Shown piece after piece: positions 49,852-60,544 of a DNA stretch of 64,000 bases. The notes under the pieces were generated by a model, which saw only the letters and a program-made list of their open reading frames with translations, was not told the origin of the DNA and made no database searches. The position numbers and the translations under genes are program-made. This DNA is from Rhabditoides inermis. Lineage: Eukaryota > Nematoda > Chromadorea > Rhabditida > Rhabditidae. Position 1 is the first letter of the stretch. The number at the start of each line of letters is the position of its first letter. The stretch spans positions 215,001 through 279,000 of the forward strand of contig CAWZYM010000174.1 of the NCBI GenBank assembly GCA_963966185.1. The letters are read 5' to 3'.

Positions 49852-51393
49852 CTCTCTCTCTCTCCGTCTCCTAGCCCCTCTCACCTTCTTTCTTTCCCAT
49901 CTATCTACCTTTTTGAATGATACGCAGAGATGCAAACGGAGACATTCTCACTACACCATCCTTATTGCAGGTCGCGAACGTGGAGAACGCGCACCACTCC
50001 ACCCGTCTGCTGGCGCAGACCACCCTCCGCAACATGCTCGGTACTCGCAGCCTCTCCGAGATCCTCTCCGACAGGGACGCACTCGCCATCAGCATGCAGG
50101 TAGTGCACAGTCTGAATACTATTTGAGACGACCTCAACACGTTTTGCCAATTTGGACAGAAAATTTCAAGTGTCAGGATAGGTTTTTTTTTGAAGATGTA
50201 TATACTCGCCGTCTGGAGGATAGTTTCTGTTATTGCCAGCCGGGGTCAGTTGGCGAAACTCAGTTTCGAGCGAGAGAGGCCAGACAGCGCGGGCAAATGG
50301 TCGAGTGTCGCGCGGCCTCTTTGATTCGCATGCCGGCTTCTTTGATCGATATTATCTTTTGAAAGCGCGCGCTTGGGTCTCCTCACGACGAGAGGGTAGA
50401 TCGATTGCGACTTGAGGGTAGATCGATTTTCTACCGTAATCTGGCTAACTATCTCCGAGAATAATATTATAGAAGTTCTGAGTTTTATGTCATTTGGTCT
50501 GAAAAGCGTGAACAGGAGATTCTAAACCTATTCACTGGATAGTAGGGGCGCTTGCCAAATATTCAACAATAACAGTATCATTTGCTCAATCGTTTGAAAA
50601 ATTTGTATAGCATTTATCTAGTTACATATAGTTACAGTAATCCAATCTAGTTACAGTAACGCAATTTCAGACTCTGCTCGACGAGGCGACGGAGAGCTGG
50701 GGCATCAAGGTGGAGAGGGTGGAGATGTGAGTGGGGGGGGGGAGAGAGGGAGGGAGAGAGAGAGAGGGAGAGAAAGAGAGGGAGAGAGAGAGAGATTCTC
50801 CCTCCCTTCCAGCAAGGACGTCCGCCTGCCCATCCAGCTGCAGCGTGCCATGGCGGCGGAGGCCGAGGCGACCCGGGAGGCTAGGGCGAAGGTCGGTCGC
50901 AGTTCTCAACTGTATTAGGGACGGAGCGCAGCGCCGCCCGTTTGTTTTTGATCTGCAGCGCGCCACTCCCAATCCACACGCAATGTCGCTATCATAATAC
51001 GTTAGACTTCATTAGAATAGTGTTATGTGGTAGAATGATACAGATACTAGGAACACAGAGTGTGGAAATTGTCGGTATTCCGTCTCATAGTTGCCGTGGC
51101 TTTTAAACGTATACTCTCTATCAGGTGATCGCGGCGGAGGGTGAGCAGAAGGCGTCGCGCAGTCTGCGCGAGGCGGCGCACACCATATCACAGTCGCCGG
51201 CCGCACTACAACTCCGATACCTGCAGACACTCAACTCTGTCGCGTACGTCTCCATCTCTCTCTCTCCCTCTCCCTCTCCTCTCTCTCTCTCTCTCTCTCC
51301 CCCCTCTCTCTATCTATGTCTTCCAGGGCTGAGAAGAACTCGACGATCATCTTCCCGCTTCCCATGGAGCTGGTTCGCCACTTCATCAACTAG
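37687..51393 (+). CDS. Stomatin-family membrane protein (UNC-1/STO/MEC-2-like) with alternative first exons
   Basis: Integral membrane scaffold of the stomatin/SPFH family, which in nematodes modulates DEG/ENaC and innexin channels. Common exons: 47484-47566 (acidic N-terminal region), 47797-47834, 48122-48222, 48568-48674 (hairpin membrane segment GWVLMILSYLIMLATFPVSI), then the SPFH domain: 49100-49172 (VVQEYERAVIFRLGRL), 49468-49550, 49711-49785, 49971-50099 (STRLLAQTTLRNMLGTRSLS), 50671-50726 (WGIKVERVE), 50813-50891 (KDVRLPIQLQRAMAAEAEA), 51125-51243 (EGEQKASRSLREA, LQLRYLQTLNSVA) and 51327-51393 (NSTIIFPLP, stop 51391-51393). All phases join. The hairpin exon ends at a GC donor (AAG|GCGAGT). 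Four upstream starts could feed the 47484 exon (see separate entries). The family is certain; the orthologue among UNC-1, STO-1 to STO-6 and MEC-2 is not. Confidence 0.92.
40000..41062. other. Non-coding stretch within the stomatin 5' region
   Basis: Possible intron or promoter sequence, with scattered CT-rich segments near 40880-40910. I see no exon that I can support. Confidence 0.35.
41063..41135 (+). other. Candidate alternative first exon of stomatin
   Basis: ATG at 41063 opens MPPVKGVGTRVSIDDSVETQ and FFER, ending with a leftover G before the donor GTCGGT. That phase fits the 47484 exon. The sequence composition is coding-like. Confidence 0.5.
41577..42033. mobile_element. MITE-like element with about 70-bp terminal inverted repeats
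   Basis: The left end (from 41577, containing CCGGTCC then AACATCGCGTTGCAAT) is repeated inverted at the right end (to 42033, ATTGCAACGCGATGTTTGG then ACCGGTCC). The arms are filled with palindromic GCAAGAATTCTTGC-type units. There is no coding capacity. It sits between the alternative first exons of the stomatin gene. Confidence 0.8.
42034..45936. other. Long non-coding stretch with CT microsatellites in the stomatin 5' region
   Basis: CT tracts are at about 43880-43902, 44280-44330, 44466-44495, 45090-45155, 45250-45287 and 45440-45535. Open frames here are short or driven by the CT tracts. It may contain promoters of the first exons at 45937 and 47334. I found no RNA gene. Confidence 0.4.
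45937..46006 (+). other. Candidate alternative first exon of stomatin
   Basis: ATG at 45937 gives MSKPPIPTITTTEFLEVLDP and MYG, and ends in phase 1 before GTGAGT, as required to join 47484. Confidence 0.6.
47334..47352 (+). other. Candidate short alternative first exon of stomatin
   Basis: ATG at 47334 (MPAKRR) with the donor GTGAGT after one leftover base, the same phase as the other starts. It is closest (131 bp) to the common exon. Confidence 0.45.
49175..49460 (+). repeat. (GA)n-rich intron microsatellite of stomatin
   Basis: A 295-bp intron consisting almost only of A and G between the GGAKGPG and IFFVLPCI coding exons. Confidence 0.9.
49797..49870 (+). repeat. (CT)n intron microsatellite of stomatin
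   Basis: CT tract directly after the donor at 49786; opposite strand polarity to the GA tract at 49.2-49.5 kb in the same gene. Confidence 0.9.
50917..51000 (-). mobile_element. Fragment of a dispersed repeat end
   Basis: An approximately 80-bp segment beginning TTAGGGACGGAGCGCAGCG, then CGCCCGTTTGTTTT and CGCCACTCCCAA, matches the reverse complement of 27975-28060. It lies in a stomatin intron, so it is an independent insertion of the same element family. Confidence 0.7.
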
Positions 51394-51878
51394 GAATGGT
51401 CCCTTCGGTTCTCAGCGGACCCCCTCCTCCACAATCACATACCGTATCCGGCACACGGGTAGTCTCAAGTGTAGCCATCGACGATATCCCATTCATCCCC
51501 TATATCCTCTAGTCCTCTCCTCTTTTGTCTGTGAGATTGTCCATGTAAACTGCCGTCGAGATGCCGAATTCTCTCCACAACACCATTTGTATGTATGATT
51601 TTCGTATGAGCAATTGCCAGTACAAGCAAGATCTCTCATTCTCGTCTATAATTCGTATTCTTCGTTCTCATATCCCGGTTATCCGAGAAACATCCTCACA
51701 CTTCTTGCGGTACATTGCAAAAAATTCCTACAGATAAAATTTATTGTATAAAATCATAGATTTCAACTTAAAATACAAACAACAACTCGACAGCACACTA
51801 CTATTATGATATGGGAGAGATGACTGGGATTGCACGGGAGATGAAGGCACATAAATATGACTAACTACCTAGTACCGT
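51394..51878. other. Convergent intergenic region (stomatin / GMP reductase 3' ends)
   Basis: Holds the 3' untranslated regions of the two converging genes. I see no further exon. Confidence 0.5.
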
Positions 51879-54006
51879 CTACTTGTTGACCTCGAGGCCG
51901 GTGTAGAGTTCGTTGGTCTGCTGGGTGACTCGAATGAAGGTGGTCCTCTTGGGGAGCTCCTTCAAGTAGCGAGCGCCAGTGTACGTGCACGCAGAGCGCA
52001 GACCGCCCAGAAGGTCCAGACACGTGTTGTTCACGTCACCACTGCAACGAGTATACTAATTTTGATACCATCTTTACTTATGTCTCAAAGAAATAGACGG
52101 ATCTTATGAAAAACTTGAAACATATACCCTATAAAACACATTCACATTCATAGTTATCAAACCCTATTGCATGCTTGTCTGAGGTAGACTAGCTTGTTAT
52201 CTGTAATTGGCAAAGACCTAGCACTTTTGGAGTATCACCAGCTTTCCAATATTCCCCACACCAACCCACCGATAGGGCATGTTGACGGTCTTTCCCTCCG
52301 ACGCGCGGTACTCCGCCACCGAGCCGGCGTGCTTCTTCATCGCAGTATCGGAAGACATGCCGTAGAACAGCTGAAAATACACTACCGTAACCCCCTGAAA
52401 AAGTACAGTATCCCTACAGTAACCGCGCCGTGTACTTCTTTCCAGACCACTGCAAATCACAGAGTAATTCCAAGCTACCCTACAGTAATCTCATGAGAAC
52501 TACAGTATCCCTCACCCGTACCTTGTACTTCTTGCCGTCTCTCTCGATGAGCTCTCCTCCCGACTGGTCATGTCCAGCGAACAGACCGCCGATCATCACA
52601 AAATCGGCGCCTGAAAATGTAAATCAGTTCAAGTACAAAAAAAATATTTTGAAAAGAACGTTTCACAAGATAATCAAAACCGTCAACATTAGATATCGAA
52701 CAATCGGTGAAACTGAGAGAAACGTAGAAGCGTAACTACTAAAACCCCAACAACAATGTCACAATCCCAGAATCCAGGCAATCTCCATCTACGCACCTCC
52801 TCCGAATGCCTTGGCGGCGTCGCCGGGGTTGGTGATGCCTCCGTCGGACATGACGTGGCCATTAAGGCCGTGCGCCGCGTCCGCACACTCCATCACAGCA
52901 GACAGCTGCGGGTAGCCAACGCCCGCCTTCTTGCGGGTAGTGCACACAGAGCCCGGTCCGATGCCGACCTAGGGGGGAGGGGGTGAGAGAGAGAGGGAGG
53001 GAGAGAGAGAGGGGAGAGAGAGATGCTCACCTTGACGACGTCGGCTCCCGACAGCAGCAGCTCCTCCACCATCTCACCCGTCACCACGTTTCCGGCAAAG
53101 ATCGTGTGGCGCGGCCACGTCTCGCGCACCTACACAAACAGGTTACGGTAGTAGCATTCATACAGTACCTTGCGGATGAACTCGACAAAGTGCTCCGAGT
53201 ATCCGTTGGCGACGTCGAGGCAGATGTAGTCAAGCTGCGGCACCGCCGACAGGATCTGCGAGAGCTGGAAAGAGAGAGGAGATGATGAAATTATTTTCCC
53301 TGGTTTTAGAAAGAAAATTTCTTCTACTTCTACATGCTTATGAATGGAGTACTCGTCAAAAACATCATGAATTAATGATGCGTGGAGACATAACAGGACT
53401 TGTAAGATACCTCGATATGCTACTCGGTAATGATTGAGTGAGTAATATTCGACGAACCTTCTCGAAGTCGGCCGAGCTCATTCCGGAGGAGACGGCGATG
53501 TGATTGAACACCTCGGAGTCGGCGCCCTGCTGCGCCGCGAACTCCGCCCACTGATCGACCTGCAGGGGAGAGGGGTGAGGAGAGATTGGAGGGAATGATG
53601 TGGGGGTAGGGAAAGAGAAAGAGGAAAGAGAAAAGGGGGAAATAGAAGGTGAAAAGGGAGAAGTACACATACCGAGTAGTGTTTGTGTATGGTGGTGAAC
53701 ATCTTGTGCTGTGCGAGCGCGGCCGCGATCTCGAACGTGCCCACAGTGTCCATGTTCGATGCCACGACAGGCACACCCACATAGCGCTTCTTCGAGTTGC
53801 GGAACTCATACCTGCACACATCTTTTTAAAGCCGCTTGCAATCTTGCAAAAAAAAGATCACACAGCGTGAGATAGAAATAAAATGCACTTCTCCAGACTC
53901 ACTCCTTGACGAGCTCGACGTCGGCGCGGCTCTTGAGGGTGGAGCGCTTCGGCCGCAGAAGCACGTCCTTGAAGTCGAGCTTCGGCTCGTTTTCGATGCG
54001 AGGCAT
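51879..54006 (-). CDS. GMPR: GMP reductase
   Basis: Cytosolic purine salvage enzyme that converts GMP to IMP and ammonia with NADPH. The start at 54006 ([20 protein letters not shown]) follows a TTGCAG acceptor. The exons then read without a frame break: [20 protein letters not shown] (53.7-53.8 kb), [20 protein letters not shown] (53.5 kb), [20 protein letters not shown] (53.2 kb), [20 protein letters not shown] (53.06 kb), [20 protein letters not shown] with the catalytic Cys (52.9 kb), [20 protein letters not shown] (52.8 kb), [18 protein letters not shown] (52.6 kb), [13 protein letters not shown] and PYR|GDVNNT (52.3 and 52.0 kb), and a C-terminal [17 protein letters not shown], stop at 51879-51881. 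Lack of CBS domains and the C-terminal signature separate it from IMP dehydrogenase. Confidence 0.95.
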
Positions 54007-54979
54007 CTGCAAGCGGACTGTATTGAAGTGAATAGACAGGGGTGGAGCAACGGTTTCGAAATGGAGGGTGAAGCAAATGTCGACAGACAATGAAAAAAGA
54101 ACAGATGTTGTCTGGGATGGGAGGGACACACGTTTTAGAGACGGTTTGGTCTCAAACATATCGGAAGGATCGCGGGTGACAGATTATACGCTTGGCAAAC
54201 GGTACAATGGGGAGTTTCAAAGGAGTGACCGGGCAGAAAAAAATGGTTGAGACACATTGATCATGAGTCTCGAGAAGTGATCTGCCGAAAAGGCAGGGAA
54301 GGCGGAGTGCTATCTAGATAGATAGCTCGCCATCAGCGATGAGAGCAGCCTCAGGCTCTTGTATCGCATTGACTGGTCTCTCGCGAGTCCGATGATTGTA
54401 AAGGAAGGAGGAAGAGAGGCGCACGTAAGAACTGCGAATGAGTGAGCAAATGAGAGAGGAACATCGATCGATTGGATACACGTGGATTTGTTTCCAAAAA
54501 AATCGAAAACACGATTTGATAAGTGACCGCAAGTGAGTACTATGGCGGTGGATGAGGCATGAAGGAGACATCAGAACGGAAATCGAAATATGTGGAAACT
54601 CTGAGGCAAAACAACTAGACAGGCCGGTACAAGCTGCCACTGCACTCTGACCAATGCAGTGCGAGAGCGGAGGATAAGAGAGATGACGGAAGCATGCAGA
54701 CACGCAGAGGGAGGGTAACGTAGCCTGCAGAGCAGCTCTGTGAATAAACTTATCAGGTTTTCGAATGAAAAAGAAATCACGTCAAAATATGCATATTCGA
54801 AAACTACATAGGCTGAACGAAATATCTAAAACATCCAAAAATGGAAGTTTGTCACTTCCCGCGCAAAATTTAGAGGATACAAACTACAAAAGGGGAGGAG
54901 CGATCTGGTCAGCTGTGCGTACTTACTCACTCCTCGCCGTTTTTCCTCCTTTTAAAATGTGATTTAATTTGTATCAGGT
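54007..54979. promoter_or_regulatory. Divergent intergenic region upstream of GMPR (-) and the 54980 gene (+)
   Basis: No supportable exon. A TTTGTATCAG acceptor at about 54968-54977 lies two bases before the next ATG and could receive a spliced leader. Confidence 0.45.
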
Positions 54980-55584
54980 ATGAATTATGATTCCCGCGAT
55001 GCGTTAAAAGAAGAGTTGATGGGATTTCTGGACGAATATGTGCGAGAACTGAAGCCGGATGATCGTAAAAGATTCGGAACTGGACTGCGAAGCGCATTGG
55101 TAATTTGTTTCTGAATTATATTGTTATTTTTTTATTAAGTGATTCAGGTGACCGCTATGTTGAAACCTGGTACGCGGCAGCTCATCGAAACAATGGAAGA
55201 AGAACAGCTGATGGTCGAAAAGTGAGGATATTTTTCTTCCAAAATAATTTTGTTAATGTCATTTGTTTAGGAGATTGAATGCTGAGAGGATAGCGAAGCT
55301 GCGAGACCTACAGAGTGATCCTCAACTTGATACCAAGATGTGCGAGAACGACAGCTCCATTGTCAACGAAATGGAAACGGTGATTGCTGTTAGAACTGTA
55401 CCATTGTATGGCATTTACTCAGTGACTATTTTGATCGTTTCATTTTCAGCTTGTTCGCATGCAGCAGAAGAAGCTGAGTGACTGGGGAATCCCTCCGTTT
55501 CGAATGACGCAGAGCAACAACGAAATCGTGTTCCACATGCAGATTATTGAATTCATGAAGGGCGTCTTGTTCAAACTTCACTAA
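54980..55584 (+). CDS. Small protein of unknown function, helical
   Basis: Four short exons give a protein of about 155 residues: MNYDSRDALKEELMGFLDEY and ELKPDDRKRFGTGLRSAL (54980-55099), VTAMLKPGTRQLIETMEEEQ (55148-55222), RLNAERIAKLRDLQSDPQLD to EMET (about 55271-55378), and LVRMQQKKLSDWGIPPF to GVLFKLH (55450-55584). The introns are short GT-AG and the frames join. The protein is rich in charged residues and probably forms coiled coils; there is no membrane segment or signal peptide. I do not recognise a family. It lies 543 bp upstream of rpl-16 on the same strand and may be part of the same transcription unit, though that gap is long for a nematode operon. Confidence 0.75.
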
Positions 55585-56126
55585 TGTTAGTTGACCATGC
55601 TGAAGTATTAATTGATAAAACATTTTGTATACAAAAATGTAATTGATTGATTGAATAGCAAAATGCATAATTAATTTAATTGAATGTTGAATTTAAAAAA
55701 AAACGTTATTCAAATGCCGAATATTCAAAAATTCCCTGAAAATCTTCAAACAGCAGCCGTGGTCTCAAACAGAACATGGCAAGAAGAGGAGTGATTACTG
55801 TAGAATTCTTTTAGGCCTTTACTTCAAAATTGTTTAATTTTTCTATTTTTTCTTGTGTTGCGTATGTTTGACGTATATGTATGGTGTGTAAATCATTTAG
55901 GAATATTCAATTGTTTTATTAATATGCGAATTCATTATCGTGAGATGTTTCTGATGGCTAATGTTTATTTTGTCCCTAAAATTTTCGTATCTTAATACTA
56001 GTTTTGTATGATATTGAAAATATTTCACCTATTGATGCTTGAAATGAATTACTATATTCTCGCGTTTGTTTCACATTTTGTTTTCACATTTCGGTTGTTT
56101 ATTTTCTCATTTTGCAGGGTCTCAAC
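55585..56126. promoter_or_regulatory. AT-rich spacer upstream of rpl-16
   Basis: AT-rich non-coding sequence ending in CTCATTTTGCAG (to about 56117), a pyrimidine-rich acceptor 9 bp before the rpl-16 ATG, as expected for spliced-leader addition. It probably contains the rpl-16 promoter. Confidence 0.5.
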
Positions 56127-56816
56127 ATGGGTCTTTCTAACAAGCCCATCATTATTGATGGTAAGGACCATCTTCTTGGTCGCCTGGCTTCGGTCATCGC
56201 CAAGCAGCTCCTCAACGGCGAGAAGGTCGTTGTTGTGCGTTGCGAGGAGATCTGCATCTCTGGAAACTTCCACCGCTCCAAGCTGAAGTACATGTCTTTC
56301 CTCCGCAAGAGGATCAACGTGAACCCCAAGCGCGGACCCTTCCACCTTCGCGCCCCCGGAAAGATCCTCTGGAGGACCGTCCGTGGAATGATGCCCCACA
56401 AGACCAGCCGTGGACTGACCGCTCTCCGCAACCTGAGGACCTTCGAGGGATGCCCCCAGCCGTATGACCGCGTGAAGAAGCTCGTCCTTCCTTCCGCCAT
56501 CAGGCACATCGCTCTCAAGCCCCGCCGCAAGTTCTGCACTGGTGAGTTGTTATTTATTTTGTGTTCTATCGTTTCATGTTTTTCAAAGACTTGTTTGTAT
56601 ATGAACACGCATTTTTCAGTTGGCAAGCTCTCCCACGAGGTTGGATGGCAGTACCAGGGAGTCGTCGCCAAGCTTGAGGCTAAGCGCAAGGTTAAGGGAG
56701 CCGCCTACCACGAGCAGCAGGTTAAGCTCCAGAAGCTCAAGGCTCAGGCCATCAAGAACGTCACCCCCAAGATCGCTGCCTACCAGAAGATCATTGAGAG
56801 CTTGGGATACAACTAA
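56127..56816 (+). CDS. rpl-16: Large-subunit ribosomal protein uL13 (L13a)
   Basis: Component of the 60S ribosomal subunit. Exon 1 is 56127-56541 and exon 2 is 56620-56816 (stop 56814-56816), joined in phase, giving about 203 residues, the normal length. Hallmarks are IIIDGKDHLLGRLASVIAKQ at the N-terminus, CEEICISGNFHRSKLKYMSF, FHLRAPGKILWRTVRGMMPH and the basic C-terminal region with KRKVKGAAYHEQQVKLQKLK. Codon use is strongly biased to C-ending codons, as in highly expressed nematode genes. The next same-strand gene begins 132 bp after the stop, typical spacing for a nematode operon. Confidence 0.98.
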   Translation: MGLSNKPIIIDGKDHLLGRLASVIAKQLLNGEKVVVVRCEEICISGNFHRSKLKYMSFLRKRINVNPKRGPFHLRAPGKILWRTVRGMMPHKTSRGLTALRNLRTFEGCPQPYDRVKKLVLPSAIRHIALKPRRKFCTGELLFILCSIVSCFSKTCLYMNTHFSVGKLSHEVGWQYQGVVAKLEAKRKVKGAAYHEQQVKLQKLKAQAIKNVTPKIAAYQKIIESLGYN

Positions 56817-56948
56817 GCTGTTGTTATTGTTTCCTCGTTATAAATAATGTGAAGATGCTTGTTGAGTTTAACGAATTTGCTTAAAATGTTATTATTCATG
56901 TGATATCTGAAGTGAGTGTTTAAATTTATATACGTATTAGTTCTAAGG

Positions 56949-57742
56949 TATGTTGGACCTGCTGGATCGGCACGGTTCATCTTTTGTTGGTCTTGGTGTC
57001 TCGTCTTCAACCAGTTGCTCATCTGACACGTTTATTTCGCTCTACTTGCTCAGCAAATATGTGCTGCAGAAGAAGAAGGTTGTGATTGTATCAAGTCGAC
57101 TAACCGAAACCAACTACAGGTATATGATTAAGACTTTATTAATATTTATTCATTGATTGATTTAGGTTCATGTGCAGTAAGGTTGCTGTTCGCTGGGACC
57201 CTACTCTTGTACGTCTCATCGAAATGTCTTCTATAGTCGACGCTGATCAGCTTTCTATGGACAAGCTCATCAAGTCTGTTTCGGAGCATTCGCCGTCTCT
57301 TGTGATATTTGATGACTGCTCTACTCTGGAGATGTACGGAGTTCATTCTGCGTCTATCGTATCCGCTCTGCACTCTATTTCGGCCACGACTAACGGCGGA
57401 CTTGTGGTAAGTATTATCAAAATATTGATATAGTTTCTCTCTTTCTCTTTGATAATACAATACACATTTCAGTTCGCATCGTTTCCTGTTCCTACTGAGG
57501 TGTACAGTTTGTTGCTGCACATGTCTGACTTTACGATCTCGACGGAAAATGTTGGGAGCGGTTTCGGAAAGGATGTGACTGGAAAGGTTAGTTTTTTTTC
57601 ACATCTTCTTGAGCATTTCTCGCAGATGTCGTTGAGTGTGCGCGCCGGGCGGACTGTACCAGAGCAGCACGAGCTGCTCTACCTGGTCGGCGAGCGCTCC
57701 ATGAAGTGTTTCTTCCCCGGTGGAGCGGGCGTGTACTTCTGA
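56949..57742 (+). CDS. Elongator complex subunit 6 (ELP6) homologue
   Basis: RecA-fold subunit of the Elongator ELP4-5-6 ring, needed for wobble-uridine modification of tRNAs. Exons encode SSDTFISLYLLSKYVLQKKK (56949-57119), PSLVIFDDCSTLEMYG in the exon from about 57167 (the Walker B-like strand of the family), FTISTENVGSGFGKDVTGK (57.48-57.59 kb) and a last exon ending LLYLVGERSMKCFFPGGAG, stop 57740-57742. The protein is about 210 residues, shorter than the human protein (266). As in known ELP6 proteins there is no canonical P-loop. The identity rests on the ordered match of these three blocks. It is probably co-transcribed with rpl-16. Confidence 0.78.
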
Positions 57743-60304
57743 GACGAGTAGTCATTGAATACTGGTGTTTGATATGTGTAATAATGCTGATAAACGTGAT
57801 ATCATTGTGCGAGCATTCCGCGTGCATGAGCACCCACTGGTTGTTGACCGTGTGAATATCTGACATTGTTTATGTGCTTATGTGTGTCGTCACAGACCGC
57901 ATGCTTGTCTCCCGACTCCCTCTCTCTACCTGGAGAGGTCCGGTCCGGCTCTGTCGGCGGCATTGTCTTCTCGCTCCCGCGCCGCTTGCCTCGCGATCTC
58001 TCACTCTTTTACTCTCTGCAATTCGAACGCCTCGCTTCTACTTCCTTTTTGTTAGATTTGATGTGTTGGATTTATCACGCGATAAATCTGGTGTTGCGTT
58101 TTCTTATACCCCGTGAGGGAGTTGTCATTTTTTCTCTTATTTGTGTTGAGCTTCTGTTGGGTTGAGTGGCTGTGGCTGTCAGTGAAAGAGAGCACACATT
58201 GTCTATCATCTATCGATGGGGTCAAATCGGGAGCGCGAATTGGAATTGGGCTTGACTCGCCTTGCAAATAGAACGCCTCTCTCACCTCACCTCATTATCG
58301 CACCACGCCTCACGACCTCTCCCTCGCATCGCAAACAATTGATCTCATTTGCATAATGTTTGATCGGCTTGTTGTGATACGATTTCGCTAATATTGATTA
58401 GAAAACTCGCACACGGGTGGCTATTAGAGATCGCGTATAGATTTGCGTTTAGTTTTGGGCGCTGACCGCGTTCTGACACATATTTTGTGTAGAGAGCCAT
58501 CGGATGCTAGGTGGGTAGAGTGAGAGCGAGCTATCATCACAATCGAGCGAGCAACGACCCCGAAAAGAGAAGAAGACACCATGAAACGAGCTGTCACGGT
58601 TGCAATGCGAGTGCATTTAACCGAGCATATATTTTTTCCGTTATTCTCGATGTGTTGATTTATGCAGTACTTCAGTTTCGCGATTGTGCAAGTGTATTGT
58701 TATTCAAAGTCAAAGGTGCTAGTGTGGCGGCGGACGGATTACTCTCTGTTGTATAGCATATGTTTAGCATACCGGTCGTCGAGGTGAATTGGGGTTAGAG
58801 AGTTATCGGTTGTCGCATTGATTGATGGTGGATCGTATGGATCCAGCATTTCTTTCCGCGAGCCTTTGGTGCGCTGGCGTGCGCGTGGTGCGAGCGCGGT
58901 TCGCGTGTGTTTCGACCCAGCCCGCGCGTTGTCCATTCGATGCGCGGAGCTGTGTGGAATATCGATCGATCGGGTAGATCGTCTCGCAGTTCGCTAGCAG
59001 TGTTCCGCCTCGAGGCGAGTCGCTATACTGTGTATTTATGTATTCGCGGTGATTCACTTTGCTCTTCCATGGATTGCTGTGGCTCGCGTCACTCTGACTG
59101 GGCGAGGCGAGCTTTTGAATCAGCTGTTCGCCGACCACTGCCGTGTTATGAAACACGAACCGCGTGGTTTCTGGCGCTTCTCTCGGTTCTTTTCATGGTT
59201 TTCGCCGTATTGTTCTCACCCTCTTCCGTGTCTGTCCTTTGGTGAGAAGTGAGAAGGTGCCGCGGCGCCGGCTGCGAGTGTTTGTTCTCTCGTTCAGTGC
59301 TTCGTGTTGTTTTTTGTCGCGTCGCCATGCCTTTTCGTGTATGACACACGTAAATGCGTAGTTAAGCGAGCGACTGTCGTTAGGTTGTTTGTATTGATGT
59401 GTGACGTGTTCACATCTCTACACTCTAGCCGTGCTCCGCCCCGCATTGTGCTGCGCCTTGTTATCTGCAGAGCAGTGCCACTTCCGTTGTTGATTCCAGA
59501 TCTCGCTTATCCCCGCGCGTTTTTGCTGCTTTCGCGACCCAAAATGGCATTGAGATGACGGATCGGCGAGACGATTTGTTGACGGATGGGCGAAAGCACT
59601 TTTCCGTTTTTGTTCCAGCGAGATCAGTCTAGCAGATTAGCTGATCACTGGCTAGACGATTGTAATTGTCTTACCTTCTTCTCACTCTAATTTGTGCTAA
59701 TCGTATAGTAATAGTATGCGTGCACTATGAAGGTGTGGTGTGTCTCACGTCGCAGCTCTCCCAGTGACTCAGCCGCGGACAGTGTCCGGCATGTGTGAGA
59801 AGTGACGTTTTTATGAGTGGCTTGTCGCCGCGCAGGTTCGTGTGTGAAAGTGGTGCGAGAGAGACAGTGAGACTGCAGCATTCCTGGCGGATCGCTTGGA
59901 TGGAGTAATTGCGCGATTAGGATCTGTTGATTCGGATTGATTGACTAGGGAGAAGTCGCTGGGCGAGCAAAGGAGAAGGTAGTAGGGGTGTGTGGATTGT
60001 CGGATTAAGCGCATTAGGCCTATTAGCGGCGGGTTGGTTTGATGATAGCCCGCACAGCACAGGTTGGAGTGGGGGATGGGATCTAGGAACAGATGGAATG
60101 GATACAGCGACTGGGTGTGTCTGGGCGTGTCTCACTTTGCGCTTCGCGTCTACTTTGTTTTTGTGTGGTATTGTTTTGACTAGTTGCGTGTTGTTGCAGT
60201 GCCGATGCTGATTCTGTCTTCTCGCGCAGCCCTCGACAATCGATAGAAGACGAGAGCAGCCACAGAAGACAGTCGCGCACTCGCCGATCCGGCCGAGAGT
60301 GAAG
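57743..60304. other. Long non-coding stretch, upstream of the 60305 gene
   Basis: No supportable exon. Composition is mixed with many TCGCG-like and GATCGAT motifs, and several ATTG repeats. It is likely 5' regulatory sequence or untranslated exons of the gene that begins at 60305. Confidence 0.35.
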
Positions 60305-60544
60305 ATGAGCAAGTACTGGGGAGAGGAGAAGGTGGGAGACGGGTTATTGATTGATTGTTTTCTTCTTTTTTTAAATAACAATTATTGTTTCACATCTACC
60401 TACTCGTTTATATCTTTTTGGCTGATTATGTGATTAGTTCAATAACAATAATTGATTGCTTGATTGTAGCACCCTGATGCGGTGTACGCGGTCTACCTCC
60501 GCAAGGTGCGGTACGTACCGCCGCCAGGATACGAAGGCGTCCCG
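60305..60544 (+). CDS. 5' exons of an unrecognised gene (continues downstream)
   Basis: Two exons join in phase: 60305-60331 (MSKYWGEEK) and 60470-60544 (HPDAVYAVYLRKVRYVPPPG, then YEGVP), with good GT-AG boundaries and a TTGTAG acceptor. The conserved-looking Y-x-V-P-P-P-G-Y-E motif suggests a real N-terminus. I do not recognise the family, and the following exons could not be placed; the donor at 60545 may open a long intron running past the window. Confidence 0.55.
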
